Assembly: GCF_000512585.2 (NCBI RefSeq)
Contig: NC_089248.1
Span: forward strand, 868,001 to 932,000
Origin: Kwoniella bestiolae CBS 10118
Taxonomy: Eukaryota > Basidiomycota > Tremellomycetes > Tremellales > Cryptococcaceae
DNA: 64,000 bases
Reading direction: 5' to 3'
In this document: one piece after another, positions 1 to 12,189 of the stretch
Numbering within the stretch: the first letter of the stretch is position 1
Layout of the letters: every line of letters starts with the position of its first letter
Position numbers and translations under genes: made by a program
Notes under the pieces: model-generated
What the model saw: only the letters and a program-made list of their open reading frames with translations
The model's database searches: none
What the model was told of the DNA's origin: nothing

Positions 1-10
1 CTACAATCCG

Positions 11-1299
11 ATGAAACCAGATGATCCTTCTCCCGAGTGGTGGATGTATGATGAATGTCGCGGCAAAGACGGGACTTGCCAGCTCGACCCATCTCCCGGA
101 AGCCAAGCCCTTCCCTACTACATGCCTCAAGGACTGTTCGATCGCTCTGTGGCCTCAACAAGCCCCCACCACGCCACAATGTCTGGAGGCAGGGGACATA
201 CCTCAACGGACAGTGATCAATATCCGCCTCAATACACAGACTGGGACACCACACCTCATCCTGAAATGGTTACGTCTCTGTTAGGCGATAGTCACGGTCA
301 CAACTATTTCAATCTGGTCAATAATGTTAAAACTGTGGAACCCATGCGATCGAGCCTCAGTCAGTCTGGCTCGATGCAAAGCATATCCTAAAGAGCATCA
401 CGCAGTATCAAGCGTACGAAAACAGCGCACAACGTCAAAACGTCTAAGCCTGCGCATCTCGAGCTCGTGCCAGGCGCCACCGACAACGGGGTTCCCACAA
501 CGCAACTTATTGTGGTAATTTCTTACACCCTTTTCAGATGAGGGAAGGCGACTTTTCCTCTTCCAATCCACTGGATGAATTCGCTTTGAGGGACACCGTG
601 ATGAGACCGAACAGCCTCGTTCAAGCGCAAAACCATAACCAGCCTATGCCCTCTGAAAATGACACTAAGGATCAACCTGCTCATGAGGACGATTTCACTG
701 CCGATGTTCCCTGTCTGAGAGGTGCTAGCGCCGCAGCGTTTGGGAAGTTCATGGATCCAGAGTTGTCGCGGGACAAACCAAAATCAAAACTGACCCGTAA
801 GGCTGTTAGCCAGGTTTTCACATCATGTATCCGTTCCGCAGGTATTCAAGGAGCCGCGCTGTTCGATGCAGACGACGTTCGTTATAAACCCCATCTGAAT
901 GCAAAGATGGGTCATTGGCAGAGAAGTCTCGAGTTGATCGTCGACGATGATTTGGCAAAAGAAGTTTGTGGCAGTGACTTTGGAAAACTGCCAGACACTT
1001 TGGAGTACACCGATCTCAAGCCTGGATTTGATAAGCCCAAAAAAAGAAATTCAAGAGTGATCTATGACATATGGAAAAAGGGGAATCCGCACACATACTT
1101 GGGCGGTGGTCAGTATCAATTTGACGAGGATAAAGACCTCTACACCTTGGAACCTATCTCTTGCACCTGTACACTGTATTGGAACTTCAATGGAAAACGC
1201 GGATATGAGCAACGGGTGCCCATGCAGCTCACGGCCGAATTTCAAGCTGACGGAGCAGTCCGAGCGCTATCAAATGACGTGGATTGTTCGACCCAGTAA
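11..1299 (+). CDS. Family 1 orphan protein, copy A (possibly 5' incomplete)
   Basis: First of four tandem paralogs of unknown function. The C-terminal part (538-1299) carries the family domain: GHWQRSLEL, then an LEYTDL segment, a WKKGNPH segment and the terminal PISCTCTLYW motif. These line up with GKWRLDLTL, LHYSDL, W..ANP and SISCTCKLYG in the copy at 6178-7515. The upstream part (11-388) is a Ser/Pro/Gln-rich stretch in another frame that stops at 389-391, so an intron must join the two. The best acceptor is the pyrimidine-rich ...ttttcag ending at 537, but the downstream frame is open from 448 and I could not fix the donor. The upstream frame is open to the window edge, so the true start may lie outside. 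The domain call is firm, the 5' structure is not, and no biochemical function is recognised. Confidence 0.6.
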
Positions 1300-3500
1300 T
1301 TGGTGTCGGCCTGAAAAACATCACAGAGCTAGGTGTAGTTTGGAAATTCTGGAGTGCTCGCGAGTTGAGGTGGATCTTTGATGCAAGAATGAATGGTTAG
1401 ACGGGTGATACTCATATCCCGCACTATGCCTTTCAATCCTCCGATGTAAACACGTTCACAAAACGATCACAGAGCAAGCAATCTCTCATCTATTTGCAGA
1501 CTTAGTCATCGCACCCCATGATGAAACACCGTTGTAGTCCTTAGCCCGGCAGGTATTTGCAGTATCAAGCGACTCATCTAGCCTCTCCTTGGGTAGCACA
1601 CATTGACGGAAAAAAGCCTGCTGTGCATGGAGGCAACTGTCATTTCGGAAACAGCGTGAGGTCACCAACTCGCACGGACACCATTGCCTCACCTCTGTGC
1701 CCGCAAGGTATGCGGAACACGATGCAGAGCAGCTTCAATGAGATAGCCAGAGTCGAAAGTCGAAAGGAGATTTCTTCCCTACCGCACCTTTGAGGTCAGT
1801 GTACGATAAAGGTGGCCCATAGGACAAAGATCCGAGAACAACCAACAGCTCCAACACGGCATCGTCACAGCAAGTCCGACGACATCCGCTTTCCAATATC
1901 TGGTCACACACAATGGACGGCCGCATTATTATGGGTACATTTTGTTTGGGAGAGTCAATTTTCAAGGCAGCTTCTCACTGGGCTTTTGATGAGTACACAA
2001 TCACAAAAACAATCATGCCTTGACAGTTCATACTGCCACATTCGCTTTCTCGTGCTTCCAGTGATCAAGGTGAGGGCCCCACCCCAACCACTTCCAGACC
2101 GAGCCAAGATATGCATGCAAGCCTAGCTGCTCTCCCTGACCTGATAAGGCGACAGGTATGAGGCACACACTACGCATTACAACGTACCTAAAGGGGGATA
2201 CATACGAACGGGGTGAAAACCTGAGATAATTCTTCTTAGGTGAGTTCTCTCAGGAAACCCGAAGCAGAAGAGATGGAGGAGAGAGAGGGGATGGGGGAGG
2301 GATGAAAAAGCGTTCTAAGAGCTTGATATATATATATATATATGAGAGATAAGATAGGGAAAATATAGACAGATATCAATCACAAGTCAAAGTGATATAT
2401 AAGTCCCAGAGGTGATCTGTGCAGAGCACAGGCCGGATTGGAGGGGTAGAGTGATACTCTCACCGAGAAATCCACTCATCCTCTGACATTCCTACAGGTA
2501 CAATCTCGTTTTCCGGTCGAATCATGTTATTCACATGTACGTTTATGCTTCACCTCCATCCAGAAGGGGAGACACATGTATCTTCAGGATTTCGGCTCCA
2601 TTTACTATCCTATAAGAAGGTCACTAGGCTTTCAATAGTGATCATGGGCAAGAAGACAAACAAGAATTTGAACATAAGGAAGACTGTACCCGTCCTAGTG
2701 GATATCAGCTTGACAGTTTTATAATTAGGCGATGGAGGCTTATGGTAAGGCTTCTTATATTCGAACATGATGCATCTGCCTGCTTGCCGAGTAAGCTCGT
2801 TTTAGCAGTAAATGACCTTCAGCAGGAACATCGTGGAGATCATGTCACGTCCCGGAGAACCCTTTGCGGATATCTGAGTAATGTCAGTGAGGAACCAGCC
2901 GAGAATCGAATGAGGGTAAGCCGCGTTGTGCGGAAACTCAACATTGTGCACAAGATTTGTGCACAAGATAGACTTCTGTTGACAAACTCCAACCGATCAA
3001 AGGGCATGGATCCTCATGGCGAGCTATCGCTTTCTCTTGTACGTTGGTTGAGTGATCCATTTAAAGTGAGCAGGACGTCAGCAAATAGTGGTAACAGAAG
3101 TCTGTTTTTGTCAAACTAATCTTCGAATTGGGCAGTACGTGACCGAAGTTTAGTAGTCCTACGAACACTATCGACCGAACCTCCGAATATTCTGGCAATT
3201 TCGGGTGAGCGATGACATCAATGTACAGCTTTCTGTCCATTTCCAGAGTGACTGACGCCTTCCTCCTTTCATTGGGTCTTCTACGATTGTGAAACATGAA
3301 ACACATTTTCAGATGTCAGTCACTCCTTTTGGCGTGCGTCTACTGGACTATGGGGTGATTTGGATGCACGTATCTATATATATATATCTTGAGAGTATAT
3401 GATTTCCATTGAGGGTCTCCCGGTACAGCTTCATGTACTCTCTTTCAAGCCTACATTTACTTTGACATTGAAACTGTGCATGAAAGCATACTAGCCAGCT
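1300..3500. other. Intergenic region between family 1 copies A and B
   Basis: This 2.2-kb stretch has no open frame I would defend. It contains a (TA)9 tract at 2326-2343 and a second short TA tract near 3375-3388, just upstream of copy B. A frame of about 125 codons at 2742-3119 has no family resemblance, no splice logic and no low-complexity signature of a real gene, so I leave it out. Confidence 0.4.
2326..2343. repeat. (TA)9 dinucleotide microsatellite
   Basis: Uninterrupted alternating TA tract in the intergenic region upstream of family 1 copy B. It is followed by a GA-rich segment. It may vary in length between strains. Confidence 0.8.
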
Positions 3501-4919
3501 ATGTGGCGACATTTCAATCAACCGGAGACATATCCCTCACAAACCGGAGGAGCCGACTTGCCACCTTTGGCAAACTCGGAGAACAATGATCAAGATCAGC
3601 TGTCTGATGAACGACCTAACTCATCTTATGGCTTGGATGGGCTTGGTGGTCCGTCGGGGGATATATTGACTTCAGGTTGTCAAAGGCACCCTCCGAGGTC
3701 TTCAGATATATATTCAGATTCCTCTCGGCTCCTTTCACTCTCCACGTTTGCTCCCTCCTCCCACGAGATTCTCCGAGATGGTCGACCTTGGTACACTGGC
3801 TTCAGAGCAGCTCCAATTGTGCAACTGGATTTCAGACCGATACCAGAGATGGATATGTCTCTACTAACGGAGGCCGACCACCCTGAAAGCTATCATCAAA
3901 CCGCACTTCAGAGAAGTCCGGCCGATTCGTACAGCATTTGTACGACCAACTCATCAGAAGTTCCAGGCCCCCGGAACTTCGACACGGATTCCCAAATTGA
4001 CATCAGTGGTTTTGAAGGAGTTCAGCATGACGATTATCAAAGTCTGGATCGCGCTGCGTCTTTAGCACAGACAGCTCACCAAGAAAGCCTCAATGAGAAG
4101 AACTTCTACAATGTCCCAACTAGTATCAGCCCAGCTAAACATACCCAACTCGACTGCGATTGGCCATGCGCTTACAATATGCCTCTAACGCCAACCAGCA
4201 ATGCCTTAACATATCATGCCAAACTTATCTCGCCGAAATCTGACTCAGGCTTGACATCGCAAGTACATCAAAGTGGCACACAAGGAGAAACCAGAAAGCC
4301 TGCTGGATTGTTGAAGGGTGCGACCAAACAGTGTTTTCACGAATGTATTACCAAGCAATTTTCGAAGCCCGTGAACGCATCCTGCGTGCTAAGCTGTGAA
4401 AACCCCAAGTCCAATCGCTTCTCGGCATCTCAAATCCGAAGTTCTCGCCAGAAATCCAATCCGGGCAAGCCGAAGGGTAGCCGGAAGAATACCGCATCGC
4501 TTCATATCGTCAAAGTCCCAGGCTGGACTCGCAATGTGACGTGCGGAGAGATTCCGGTAGGGAAATGGAAGTGGAATCTCGACATCACCTTGCCCGACAC
4601 CTCCGTTCATTACCTGTTCGGCAGACCATTACAAAAGGGAGATTTGTTATACTATTCTCAATTGACCGCCGAGCCGAAACCTATTGGAACTCACCGGGAT
4701 ATTTTATATCGCAAGTGGCGAGAAGACAATCCCAGCGAAGCCTTAGTCTATGGTGTAAATGCATTTCGAGAGCTTCAGACCGACTATTCCTCAGGCCCTA
4801 TTTCCTGTACATGTGTCTTGCAAAGGTCTATCGGCAATCCTGAAGATGTCAGATATTGTGCTGAAGTGCCTTCTGAATTCACAATGACATTTCATGCCGC
4901 TCGCTCACTCACAGAGTAG
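3501..4919 (+). CDS. Family 1 orphan protein, copy B
   Basis: Single-exon reading frame of 472 codons with an ATG at 3501. Roughly the first 340 residues are polar, Ser/Asp/Thr-rich and probably disordered. The family domain begins near residue 354 with GKWKWNLDITL. It continues through YLFGRPLQKGD, LLYYSQL, a W...NPSEAL segment and PISCTCVLQ, and ends about 35 residues later. The order and spacing of these blocks match copies A, C and D. The lack of introns contrasts with the intron-dense housekeeping genes nearby. No signal peptide or membrane segment is visible, so a cytoplasmic or nuclear protein is likely. The function is unknown and I recognise no known fold. Confidence 0.75.
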   Translation: MWRHFNQPETYPSQTGGADLPPLANSENNDQDQLSDERPNSSYGLDGLGGPSGDILTSGCQRHPPRSSDIYSDSSRLLSLSTFAPSSHEILRDGRPWYTGFRAAPIVQLDFRPIPEMDMSLLTEADHPESYHQTALQRSPADSYSICTTNSSEVPGPRNFDTDSQIDISGFEGVQHDDYQSLDRAASLAQTAHQESLNEKNFYNVPTSISPAKHTQLDCDWPCAYNMPLTPTSNALTYHAKLISPKSDSGLTSQVHQSGTQGETRKPAGLLKGATKQCFHECITKQFSKPVNASCVLSCENPKSNRFSASQIRSSRQKSNPGKPKGSRKNTASLHIVKVPGWTRNVTCGEIPVGKWKWNLDITLPDTSVHYLFGRPLQKGDLLYYSQLTAEPKPIGTHRDILYRKWREDNPSEALVYGVNAFRELQTDYSSGPISCTCVLQRSIGNPEDVRYCAEVPSEFTMTFHAARSLTE

Positions 4920-6177
4920 GGAAACGCCTCAAAGTGCGAGGACTCACCCAACCATGGGACGCACAACCTGCCCATACGATCATTCTGTAGGTCTTCAGCC
5001 AGTAGTGTGTATGCATACCATGATTTGTCGTGTACGGCTCGAATCACGTTGGTCAGACGTCACATGGATACCGAGCCATTTTGAGTTAACAGTCCACTTC
5101 ATACATCTACCGTCTCGGATTCATTATAACCACATAAATGTAAGCAGCTGTGCCAGCGAACCGTTCAGCGGCGATTGATATCCCATTCTCTGTCTGAGTT
5201 TAGAATGCGTATTTTCATATAAGTCACTGTTGTTAAAAGTAGAGTGTCATGCCCGGGCAGTGTGACTAAGGGTAATAATGTGTATGACGTGGCACCGTAA
5301 TCCCTTGACGAATCGTCTGCAGATCATTCAGTCCGGACACTCCCCAATGTTCTCACAAAGCTCAACCGTCGGCTGGCTTTCCAATTCCGTAGAACACATC
5401 GTTTGCACCACCATACACCGCCCCACCCACAGTCATTTCTAATGACGACGTCGATACGATCGCAAAACCTCACCTAGGGGCTCCCTTCTGCTACAAAGGC
5501 AAAGGCGGGCGTCCAAAGGAGAGTATTTATCATGCATCCTTCGTTTGGAAGAGGATAAAGAGGGCTAAAGCTTTCACGCTGCTGAGTCCCAATAGCAATG
5601 AAAAAGGCATCCAAAATATATCGAGTTCAAGGGACAGTTCCTTGTGTCGCCTCTAAGAGACCGGAGATGAAGCTCTGCTATCGAGAGGGAAACGCTTACC
5701 AGTCAGTCATTGTCGGCTTCTCAGCCATACCGCGTATCTTCCTTCAGCACCTGATCGAGAAAACGTGGATCAAAAGGTTATCTGTGGTAAACCCGATCAA
5801 CCAATCACTTGTAAGATCGCTAGTATTTTCATATCTCGAGGACGACGGAGCGCAGCGTCATGAATCCTTCCTTCTTGCAACGTGTGTCTCTCAGCCAAAG
5901 GATGTCACACCCCACTCCTTTTGATCCGGGCCATTCTGCGCGTTTAAGTGACGAAGATGTGCTTCCGCTTACAGCAATACTTTGTTTCGCGGCTTGACGT
6001 CCTTTGATACCTTGACACAGCCTTTCGATTCAATGGAAGCGTGTTCGTGGACTTATGTGACATTCTGCAGCTACGACATTCGGGACGCATAGGTTAGACA
6101 TAAACACATTCTGTTCTCTTTTCTGTGATTCAGCACTCTTTCAACCTTTTCTTCGTCCTCAAGATTCCCTGACGGGG
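4920..6177. other. Intergenic region between family 1 copies B and C
   Basis: This 1.26-kb stretch separates copies B and C. A frame of about 108 codons at 5598-5924 is not supported by any similarity to neighbours or by composition. The region just upstream of 6178 is pyrimidine-rich, as expected of a fungal leader. I see nothing else. Confidence 0.35.
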
Positions 6178-7515
6178 ATGTATCCGGCTCACCACAACTC
6201 GGCACCCCAGTGCTCCGTGTGTTCGGGTAGAGAGGACAATGGATGTGACCACGAGCAAGCCGACTTCACAATGTCCAATCAACATAGCCTACCAAATCAT
6301 AATGCAGGAATACCAGATCAAGGCGGTTATGAAATTGTTGATTCAAACACCTTGCCTGCACAGCAAGCTTACGATTCCGCAAGATGGCTAGCTGACACCT
6401 TTAAAACGATAAATGCTGCATCCAGCGCAGTGCCATCCTACTTTGACGTCGCGTATCATACAGGCCAATCGCAAGAGGGAGCAGCGAATGTCTCACAGCT
6501 CATAGACCCTTTGGTTCAAAGTGATTTATCATGTCAAGTTATCGGCATGTACCATAGACAGTCTCCCTTGGGCACAACTGGCAACCACGCTCATGCCGGG
6601 CTACTGGCTCATTCCTACCTCCCAACAGAGACCGTAAATCAGGCTCCGGTATCATGGCAAGGGTATACGGTACAACACCCAAACCAGTATTTCCCAGAGT
6701 GGGTCGGTCCTCTTCCATCCCAAGGCGGATCCACCCACTACCAACCTCAACGTGTCAATTTTGACGCTGCGCCAACCTATGGTCACACTATGCCGTTCAG
6801 CGCTTTATATTCGAGCGCGGTCCCTCATACCCATCAGATTCCATCTGCACCTACTGGCTCGAATGGGCAAATTGGGACTCCAGTGACTGGAACTTCAGAG
6901 CCAGCCATGTATCGAGGTGTCACAAAGAGAACTCTGGAAAAATTCACAAAGGACAAGTTATCACAGCGCATCCCAAAACCTCCTTTGATTTGCACAGATG
7001 CGGGGAACAGAAAGTTCTCGGTCTCCCTCATCAGTGAACCCGACTCTGAAACCTTTTCGGAAGAACCAAACGCGAAGGGCAATTGTTCTGAATACTTCAT
7101 CAGAAGTACGAACGGTGGCATGATTTATAAAGATATCACTCTAGGTAAATGGAGATTGGATCTCACTTTGAGTCTTGATGATCAAGTGGCCCACAGCCTT
7201 TTTGGCACGGCGTTGGTCCAGGGAGATCAATTGCATTACTCGGATTTGAGCTTCGCCGACAAGACACCATCTGAAAACCTTTCTGGCTTTCTCTTTGATC
7301 GATGGACCATGGCAAATCCTCCGAAAAATCTGAGTAATGGCGTCGTTGAATTCGTTAACCAACCGAAAAAGAACGTCTTTTCCTCCGATAGTATATCTTG
7401 TACTTGCAAGTTATACGGGATTGCTGATGGACAAGGCGGAAGAACGAAGACGAAATATCAGACCTTTGTGTTTGCTGAATCTGTTCTTATGTTAAATGTG
7501 ACTGAATCTATCTGA
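6178..7515 (+). CDS. Family 1 orphan protein, copy C
   Basis: Single-exon frame of 445 codons with an ATG at 6178. The N-terminal region (about 1-300) is rich in Ser, Gln, Pro, His and Tyr and probably disordered. It includes a segment ARWLADTFK...VPSYF that resembles GWAEEVIKRF...VPPFF in copy D. The C-terminal domain starts near residue 323 (GKWRLDLTLSL), then HSLFGTALVQGD, LHYSDLSF, W..ANP and, near 406, SISCTCKLYG. This is the cleanest copy and the best query for the family. The protein lacks a signal peptide and transmembrane segments. No enzymatic motif is visible and the role is unknown. Confidence 0.78.
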   Translation: MYPAHHNSAPQCSVCSGREDNGCDHEQADFTMSNQHSLPNHNAGIPDQGGYEIVDSNTLPAQQAYDSARWLADTFKTINAASSAVPSYFDVAYHTGQSQEGAANVSQLIDPLVQSDLSCQVIGMYHRQSPLGTTGNHAHAGLLAHSYLPTETVNQAPVSWQGYTVQHPNQYFPEWVGPLPSQGGSTHYQPQRVNFDAAPTYGHTMPFSALYSSAVPHTHQIPSAPTGSNGQIGTPVTGTSEPAMYRGVTKRTLEKFTKDKLSQRIPKPPLICTDAGNRKFSVSLISEPDSETFSEEPNAKGNCSEYFIRSTNGGMIYKDITLGKWRLDLTLSLDDQVAHSLFGTALVQGDQLHYSDLSFADKTPSENLSGFLFDRWTMANPPKNLSNGVVEFVNQPKKNVFSSDSISCTCKLYGIADGQGGRTKTKYQTFVFAESVLMLNVTESI

Positions 7516-8135
7516 CTTGATGCTATATACAAATGTCATTCTCAGACCAGCTGATAAGACTTCACCTTTCACGAAGTACAGTCCTTAACGATTTTGATGA
7601 AAGTCATACCTTGCTCGTGCAGGGCAATATTTGGGATTATTGGAGACTACATATCATTCTGGCAAGGTAGATTAGCTAAGAGCTGGAACTTTGCAAGCAG
7701 ATTGAAATGTAGGAGGTGCTGTTTTGACCGAATCTCTGTGATATATACAGAAGCTGTGGAAGATTCGTAAACAACCACTATGCAGAACGGTAACTGTCAT
7801 TCCAAGGGCTTGGTGTCTGATTCCGTCAAAAGAGATCAGAACCCTTTCCTTTGATGCTCGAGTCGACAAATGATGGTCAATGCAGATACACTCAGGTGGC
7901 AAGCTGGGAGGAGTAGTGTTTCGTTTCGTTTGTTGATTTCCTTTGACGACTTGAAATCATCCTTTCAATCAAAGGGTTACCGGAGAATCTGATAAGATCT
8001 TTGTATGTGAGAGTCGACATACATAATATACCTAAGTGCATCAAGGCTCTCCCCGATTTTAGGGGTCTTTCCTAATATATTCTCGTTCCTCAATTCACTA
8101 TTTTCCATTCCTTCCCCCTTCAGTGACCAGATAAC
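7516..8135. other. Intergenic region between family 1 copies C and D
   Basis: This 0.6-kb stretch has no supported gene. The last 100 bases before 8136 are pyrimidine-rich (several TTCC/CCTT runs), as expected of a fungal 5' leader. Confidence 0.35.
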
Positions 8136-9267
8136 ATGTACCCGGGATACCCGGGATATGGCGCTTCAGCTACGCCACAGGAGGCGCACAATGCGCACTG
8201 GAATCAACGGTCAAATGCAAACATGCACGCCAATCGACCTGGCCACGAAGGGTACAGGTGGAATTCTTCCACGCAGCGGAAGAGACAGGACGCTTTCAAC
8301 CAACAGAGCACGAGCATCCAAGAGGGATGGGCGGAAGAGGTGATAAAACGTTTCGACGCTGGTCACAGCGATGTTCCACCTTTTTTCTCAGACGGTTATC
8401 GAGATAATCAACAAGTTGTGCATGCGAACTACGATACAGAATAACAGGTGAGTTACATGCTGTAGAAAGCTCTCACTTTCCCGATGATTTCCTTGGGTAT
8501 TCCGCCCCACCTCATGCTGAGGTGGATCCACAGGATGCGATATCATATCTATTGATTGGAGCGCCAAGCGATACGGGAGCACTGGAAGAAGATATCCAAG
8601 GGCACAAGACTGGCAAGAACGGTTTTGAAGATTCTCGTGTGCCTTTCGATTATCTCATCAGGGGATTCGATCCTTCACGACCGCCCCGGAACGATTGGAG
8701 AATTTTATAGGTTGCGAATTCTCGAATGTTGAGGAGAGTAAACCTGCGTCTGTGTTGGAATGTATCGATTCCACTTCCGGGATCTTCTCGTCTTTCCGCA
8801 TCAGCAATACCAATACCAATCCTGAAAGAACAAAGCAGAAACATCGTCAAAGAGGCTCAGATTACTACATCAACGATTCCTCCGGGAGCGGTACCGGCAT
8901 GTACTATAGCCAAATTCCCACGAGCAATTGGGGGCGAGATCTCACCCTGTCTCTTGATCCCCAAACTGCTCTGTTTATGTTTGGACGACTTCCGATCCGC
9001 GGAGATATTTTGGGCTTCTCGGACTTGGCGATACGGGGGAAGGGATCCAAGCAAAGCACTGCGGAGTATCTGCATGATTGTTGGACCTCGGCTAATCCAT
9101 ATCACAAGTTGTCCCAAGGAATAATTCAATTTGACGGGCAACAGAACGCGTACCTCTCGGCAAGAGCTCCTTGTACTTGCACGATATCCGCGACAAATGT
9201 ACTCACAGGGCAAAACACATATTGTTCCAACGCCTCTGCTGATATTACTGTTAGTTTACATGGTTAA
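8136..9267 (+). CDS. Family 1 orphan protein, copy D (spliced)
   Basis: Fourth tandem copy. The start MYPGYPGYG resembles MYPAHH in copy C. The frame opening at 8136 stops at 8442, but an intron from 8415 or 8418 to 8464 (ctgtag) moves in phase into a frame open to 8710. A second intron at 8637-8710 (gtgtgc...ttatag) moves in phase into the frame that ends at 9267. Proposed exons are 8136-8414/8417, 8465-8636 and 8711-9267, giving about 335 residues. The family domain follows: NWGRDLTLSL, LFMFGRLPIRGD, ILGFSDL, W..ANP and APCTCTISA. The N-terminus has SIQEGWAEEVIKRF, echoed in a family 2 protein at 57.4 kb. The donors are weak, so cDNA could change the exon edges. The function is unknown. The gene converges on ATM1, about 150 bp away. 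Confidence 0.62.
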
Positions 9268-9416
9268 CCGTGATATATGGTATTCAAACATAAACATGCT
9301 TGTGCCATTGCTCGTTATATTCTTTTTGCCATATTCGTTATTTGAAAGCGGAGTGTGTGCATATGCATACTCAGTATCGTTAGAAGGTCTAAGGATATCC
9401 TTCATGTACTACTGTA

Positions 9417-12189
9417 TCAAGCATTCGACTTGTTCTTATCAATTACCTCTAATTCCTCCCTTTCCTCTCCCTTTTCCTCATCTTTACTCTGTATACTCTC
9501 AGTCAACTGAGCCTGCCACAATCTCTGATACACCCCTCCGTCGATGTTCATCAACTGTTCGTGCGATCCTTGTTCGGCTACTTTACCTTCTTGAAGGACT
9601 ATAATGAGATCTGCGTCTGAGATTGTTCGGAGTCTGTAAAGCCCAACACGCAACGATGTCCGTATCAGTAAAGAACCAAATCACGGTGCCGGCGCGCACG
9701 AGAAACTTACCTATGAGCAATGAACACACTAGTCTTCCCTCCACCCAACAACGTATTATTTATATTCCTCATCAACTCCGTCTCAGTATACACATCTAGC
9801 GCACTAGTAGCCTCATCAAAGAACAATATCGGTGGGTCCTTGAGCAGCAGCCTCGCAACGGCTAACCGCTGTTTCTCCCCACCCGAAATCATCAGCCCCC
9901 TCTCACCCACTTTCGTATGGTATTTATCCGGTAATCTCTGTATGGTATCTTCCACATGTGCTTTTCTGGCAGCTTCATATACTTCTTCGTCCGTCGCAGA
10001 GAGGTTCCCATATCGGATATTATGCAGGATATCATTATGGAACAGCGGGGTATCCTGAGGAACCACCCCGATGGATTTTCGTAGGGATTCTAATGAGACG
10101 TCCTTGATATCCTGCCCATCTATCAGGATTCGACCGGATTGAGAATCGTAGAATCTGAATAACAACCTGAAGACGGTGGATTTACCGCATCCCGATGGTC
10201 CAACGATGGCTACCTTGTGTCCTGAGGGGATGGTGAATGACAGGTCCTTGAAGATGGGTCGTTCGGGGTGGTAGCCGAAATTGACATTTTCGAATTTGAT
10301 CTCTCCGCCCTTGAGAGCGAGGGGTTTGGTATTGGGTCTGTCCTATCAGACAGAGATCGATTTAGTAACGATGACTTCGGCGATATGATCTAGAAGGGTA
10401 ATTTATGTTAGATCACGTATGACTCAGACTCACCTTGATACCGGAATCTAAACTCTGCAAATTAAACATAACTTCCATATCTATCAAACTCTGTCTTAAT
10501 TCTCTATACACCGTACCGAGGAAGTTGAGCGGTAAGGACAGTTGAAAGACCAGCTGGTTGACCATGACTAGATCACCAACCGTCATGGTCCCTACATATC
10601 CATGTCAGCTACCAGCTCTCGCACAGAATGCTCCTCTTGGATTTATAAGATGTTCACGTACCTTTCACCACCCCCTGAGCAGCAAGCAACATCATCATCG
10701 TCAAGGCACTTGAGAAAATAAAGTTCTGTCCCGAATTCAACATCGCAAGGGAAGTTGCAATCTTCACTGAAGCGCTTTCATACGTTTTGAGCGTTTTATT
10801 GTATTGAGCAACTTCGAACTTCTCATTGTTGAACGCCTAGTCCAGGAATTGTCATGATCAGCTGTTACTTTGTGCGATTGTCCGAGAGATGGATGAGAAG
10901 CTGAAACTCACCTTGACAGCTTCGTAGTTGATCAAACTATCCACAGCAACAGTCGCACCCTTATTATCAGCCGAGTTCGCCTGTTTCCTAAATTGCGTTC
11001 TCCAAGCTGTCGTCTTGACTGTGAACCACGTGTATAGACCCATCGTTATAGCTGTGACTGCTGCAAAGTCCCAACCGAACTTCCAAGAGAGGATACCGCA
11101 TACCATTGAGATTTCCAGGGCGGTGGGAATGACGTGAAAGACTATTGAGGAGAGGATGAATGATATACCTCTGTGATAGCACCATTAGCACCAGCTGGAT
11201 GTGTTCTGCTCAATCAACGACGACGACGACGTTGCACCCGGGGCTGTGAGAGGGGATCAATGTGCCAACTCACTTGGTACCCCTATCTATAGCTCTAGTC
11301 AAACCACCAGTCTGTCTCTCCAAATGGAATCTCATGTCCATATTCAAAAGGTGTTCGAACGTTTCCCTTGCTACTTTCCTAATAGCACTTTGTGAGACAG
11401 AAGCAAACACTGCGTTTCTCAATTCCCCAAAAGCAGTGGTCAAGATCCTTGCGGCACCGTCTGAACACAAAACCTCAAGTCAGCTTTCCGCTCTGAGCAG
11501 TTCATCCCCTTACTCCAAGCTACAAGATACACGCTTGAACCCCATCTTACGATAAGATACGTCTTCACATTATGAAGCACAAACTCACATCCAGCAATGG
11601 AAGCACCCGCCAACACCCAAACCGTACTACTCTCCGTTATAGGCACATTCAAACTATCCACTATAGTTTTGAAGAAAAACGGTACCTGTACATTCAACAC
11701 CTTTCCAGCTACCAACAACCCCAAGGCACCTATCACACGTATTTTCACTTTCGCATTGTTCTTCGGCCAGATATTCTCCGCTAGCTTCACGATGATTCGC
11801 CAGTCTGTCTTGTCCTGTGCAGAGTTAGAGACGTCTTTCGGTGATGCATCGGGGTTTAGCGCTGGAGTTGAAGTGGATTTGGAGGATGATTTGGCCGGAA
11901 GGCCGGTGGTGGTAGATGGAGGTGGGACTGATCTTCTTGTTGTTGTGGAGAATGATGCTACTATGGAGGTCGATCTGGGTTGACAGCTTACACAAGTTTT
12001 GATTGATGCTCTGAGAGATGGCCGCAGTGCTGAGCGTGGTAGTGGAGTCGTCGCTGAGGTATGTAAGGACGATGACCTTCCTAGGGGTTTCGGAAAGCAT
12101 GACGTCGACGTATTCCTCGATGGACCAGCTGCTGACCAGGCCAGCGGTGATCGGGGCAGGGCATATCGACTGCAGGAGCCGAAGCTCAT
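9417..12189 (-). CDS. ATM1: Mitochondrial ABC half-transporter Atm1
   Basis: Half-size ABC exporter of the mitochondrial inner membrane that exports a glutathione/sulfur species needed for cytosolic Fe-S protein assembly. Seven exons (minus strand): 12189-11589, 11460-11274, 11170-10912, 10836-10662, 10591-10434, 10342-9711 and 9633-9417, all with GT-AG edges, giving 742 residues. The first ~100 residues are Ser/Arg-rich without acidic residues, as in a mitochondrial presequence. The membrane domain follows ([28 protein letters not shown]). The ATPase domain shows Walker [10 protein letters not shown], signature ISGGEKQR, Walker [13 protein letters not shown] and the switch histidine in FIAHRL. 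ATG 12189 is the only methionine in the frame before the presequence. It is divergent from the zinc-cluster factor and convergent with family 1 copy D. Confidence 0.95.

Noticed and set aside
2742..3119. 125-codon plus frame between family 1 copies A and B
   Set aside because: No family motif, no composition bias and no conserved features. Such frames are expected by chance in 2 kb of intergenic DNA.
5598..5924. 108-codon plus frame between family 1 copies B and C
   Set aside because: No similarity to neighbours and no recognisable segment.
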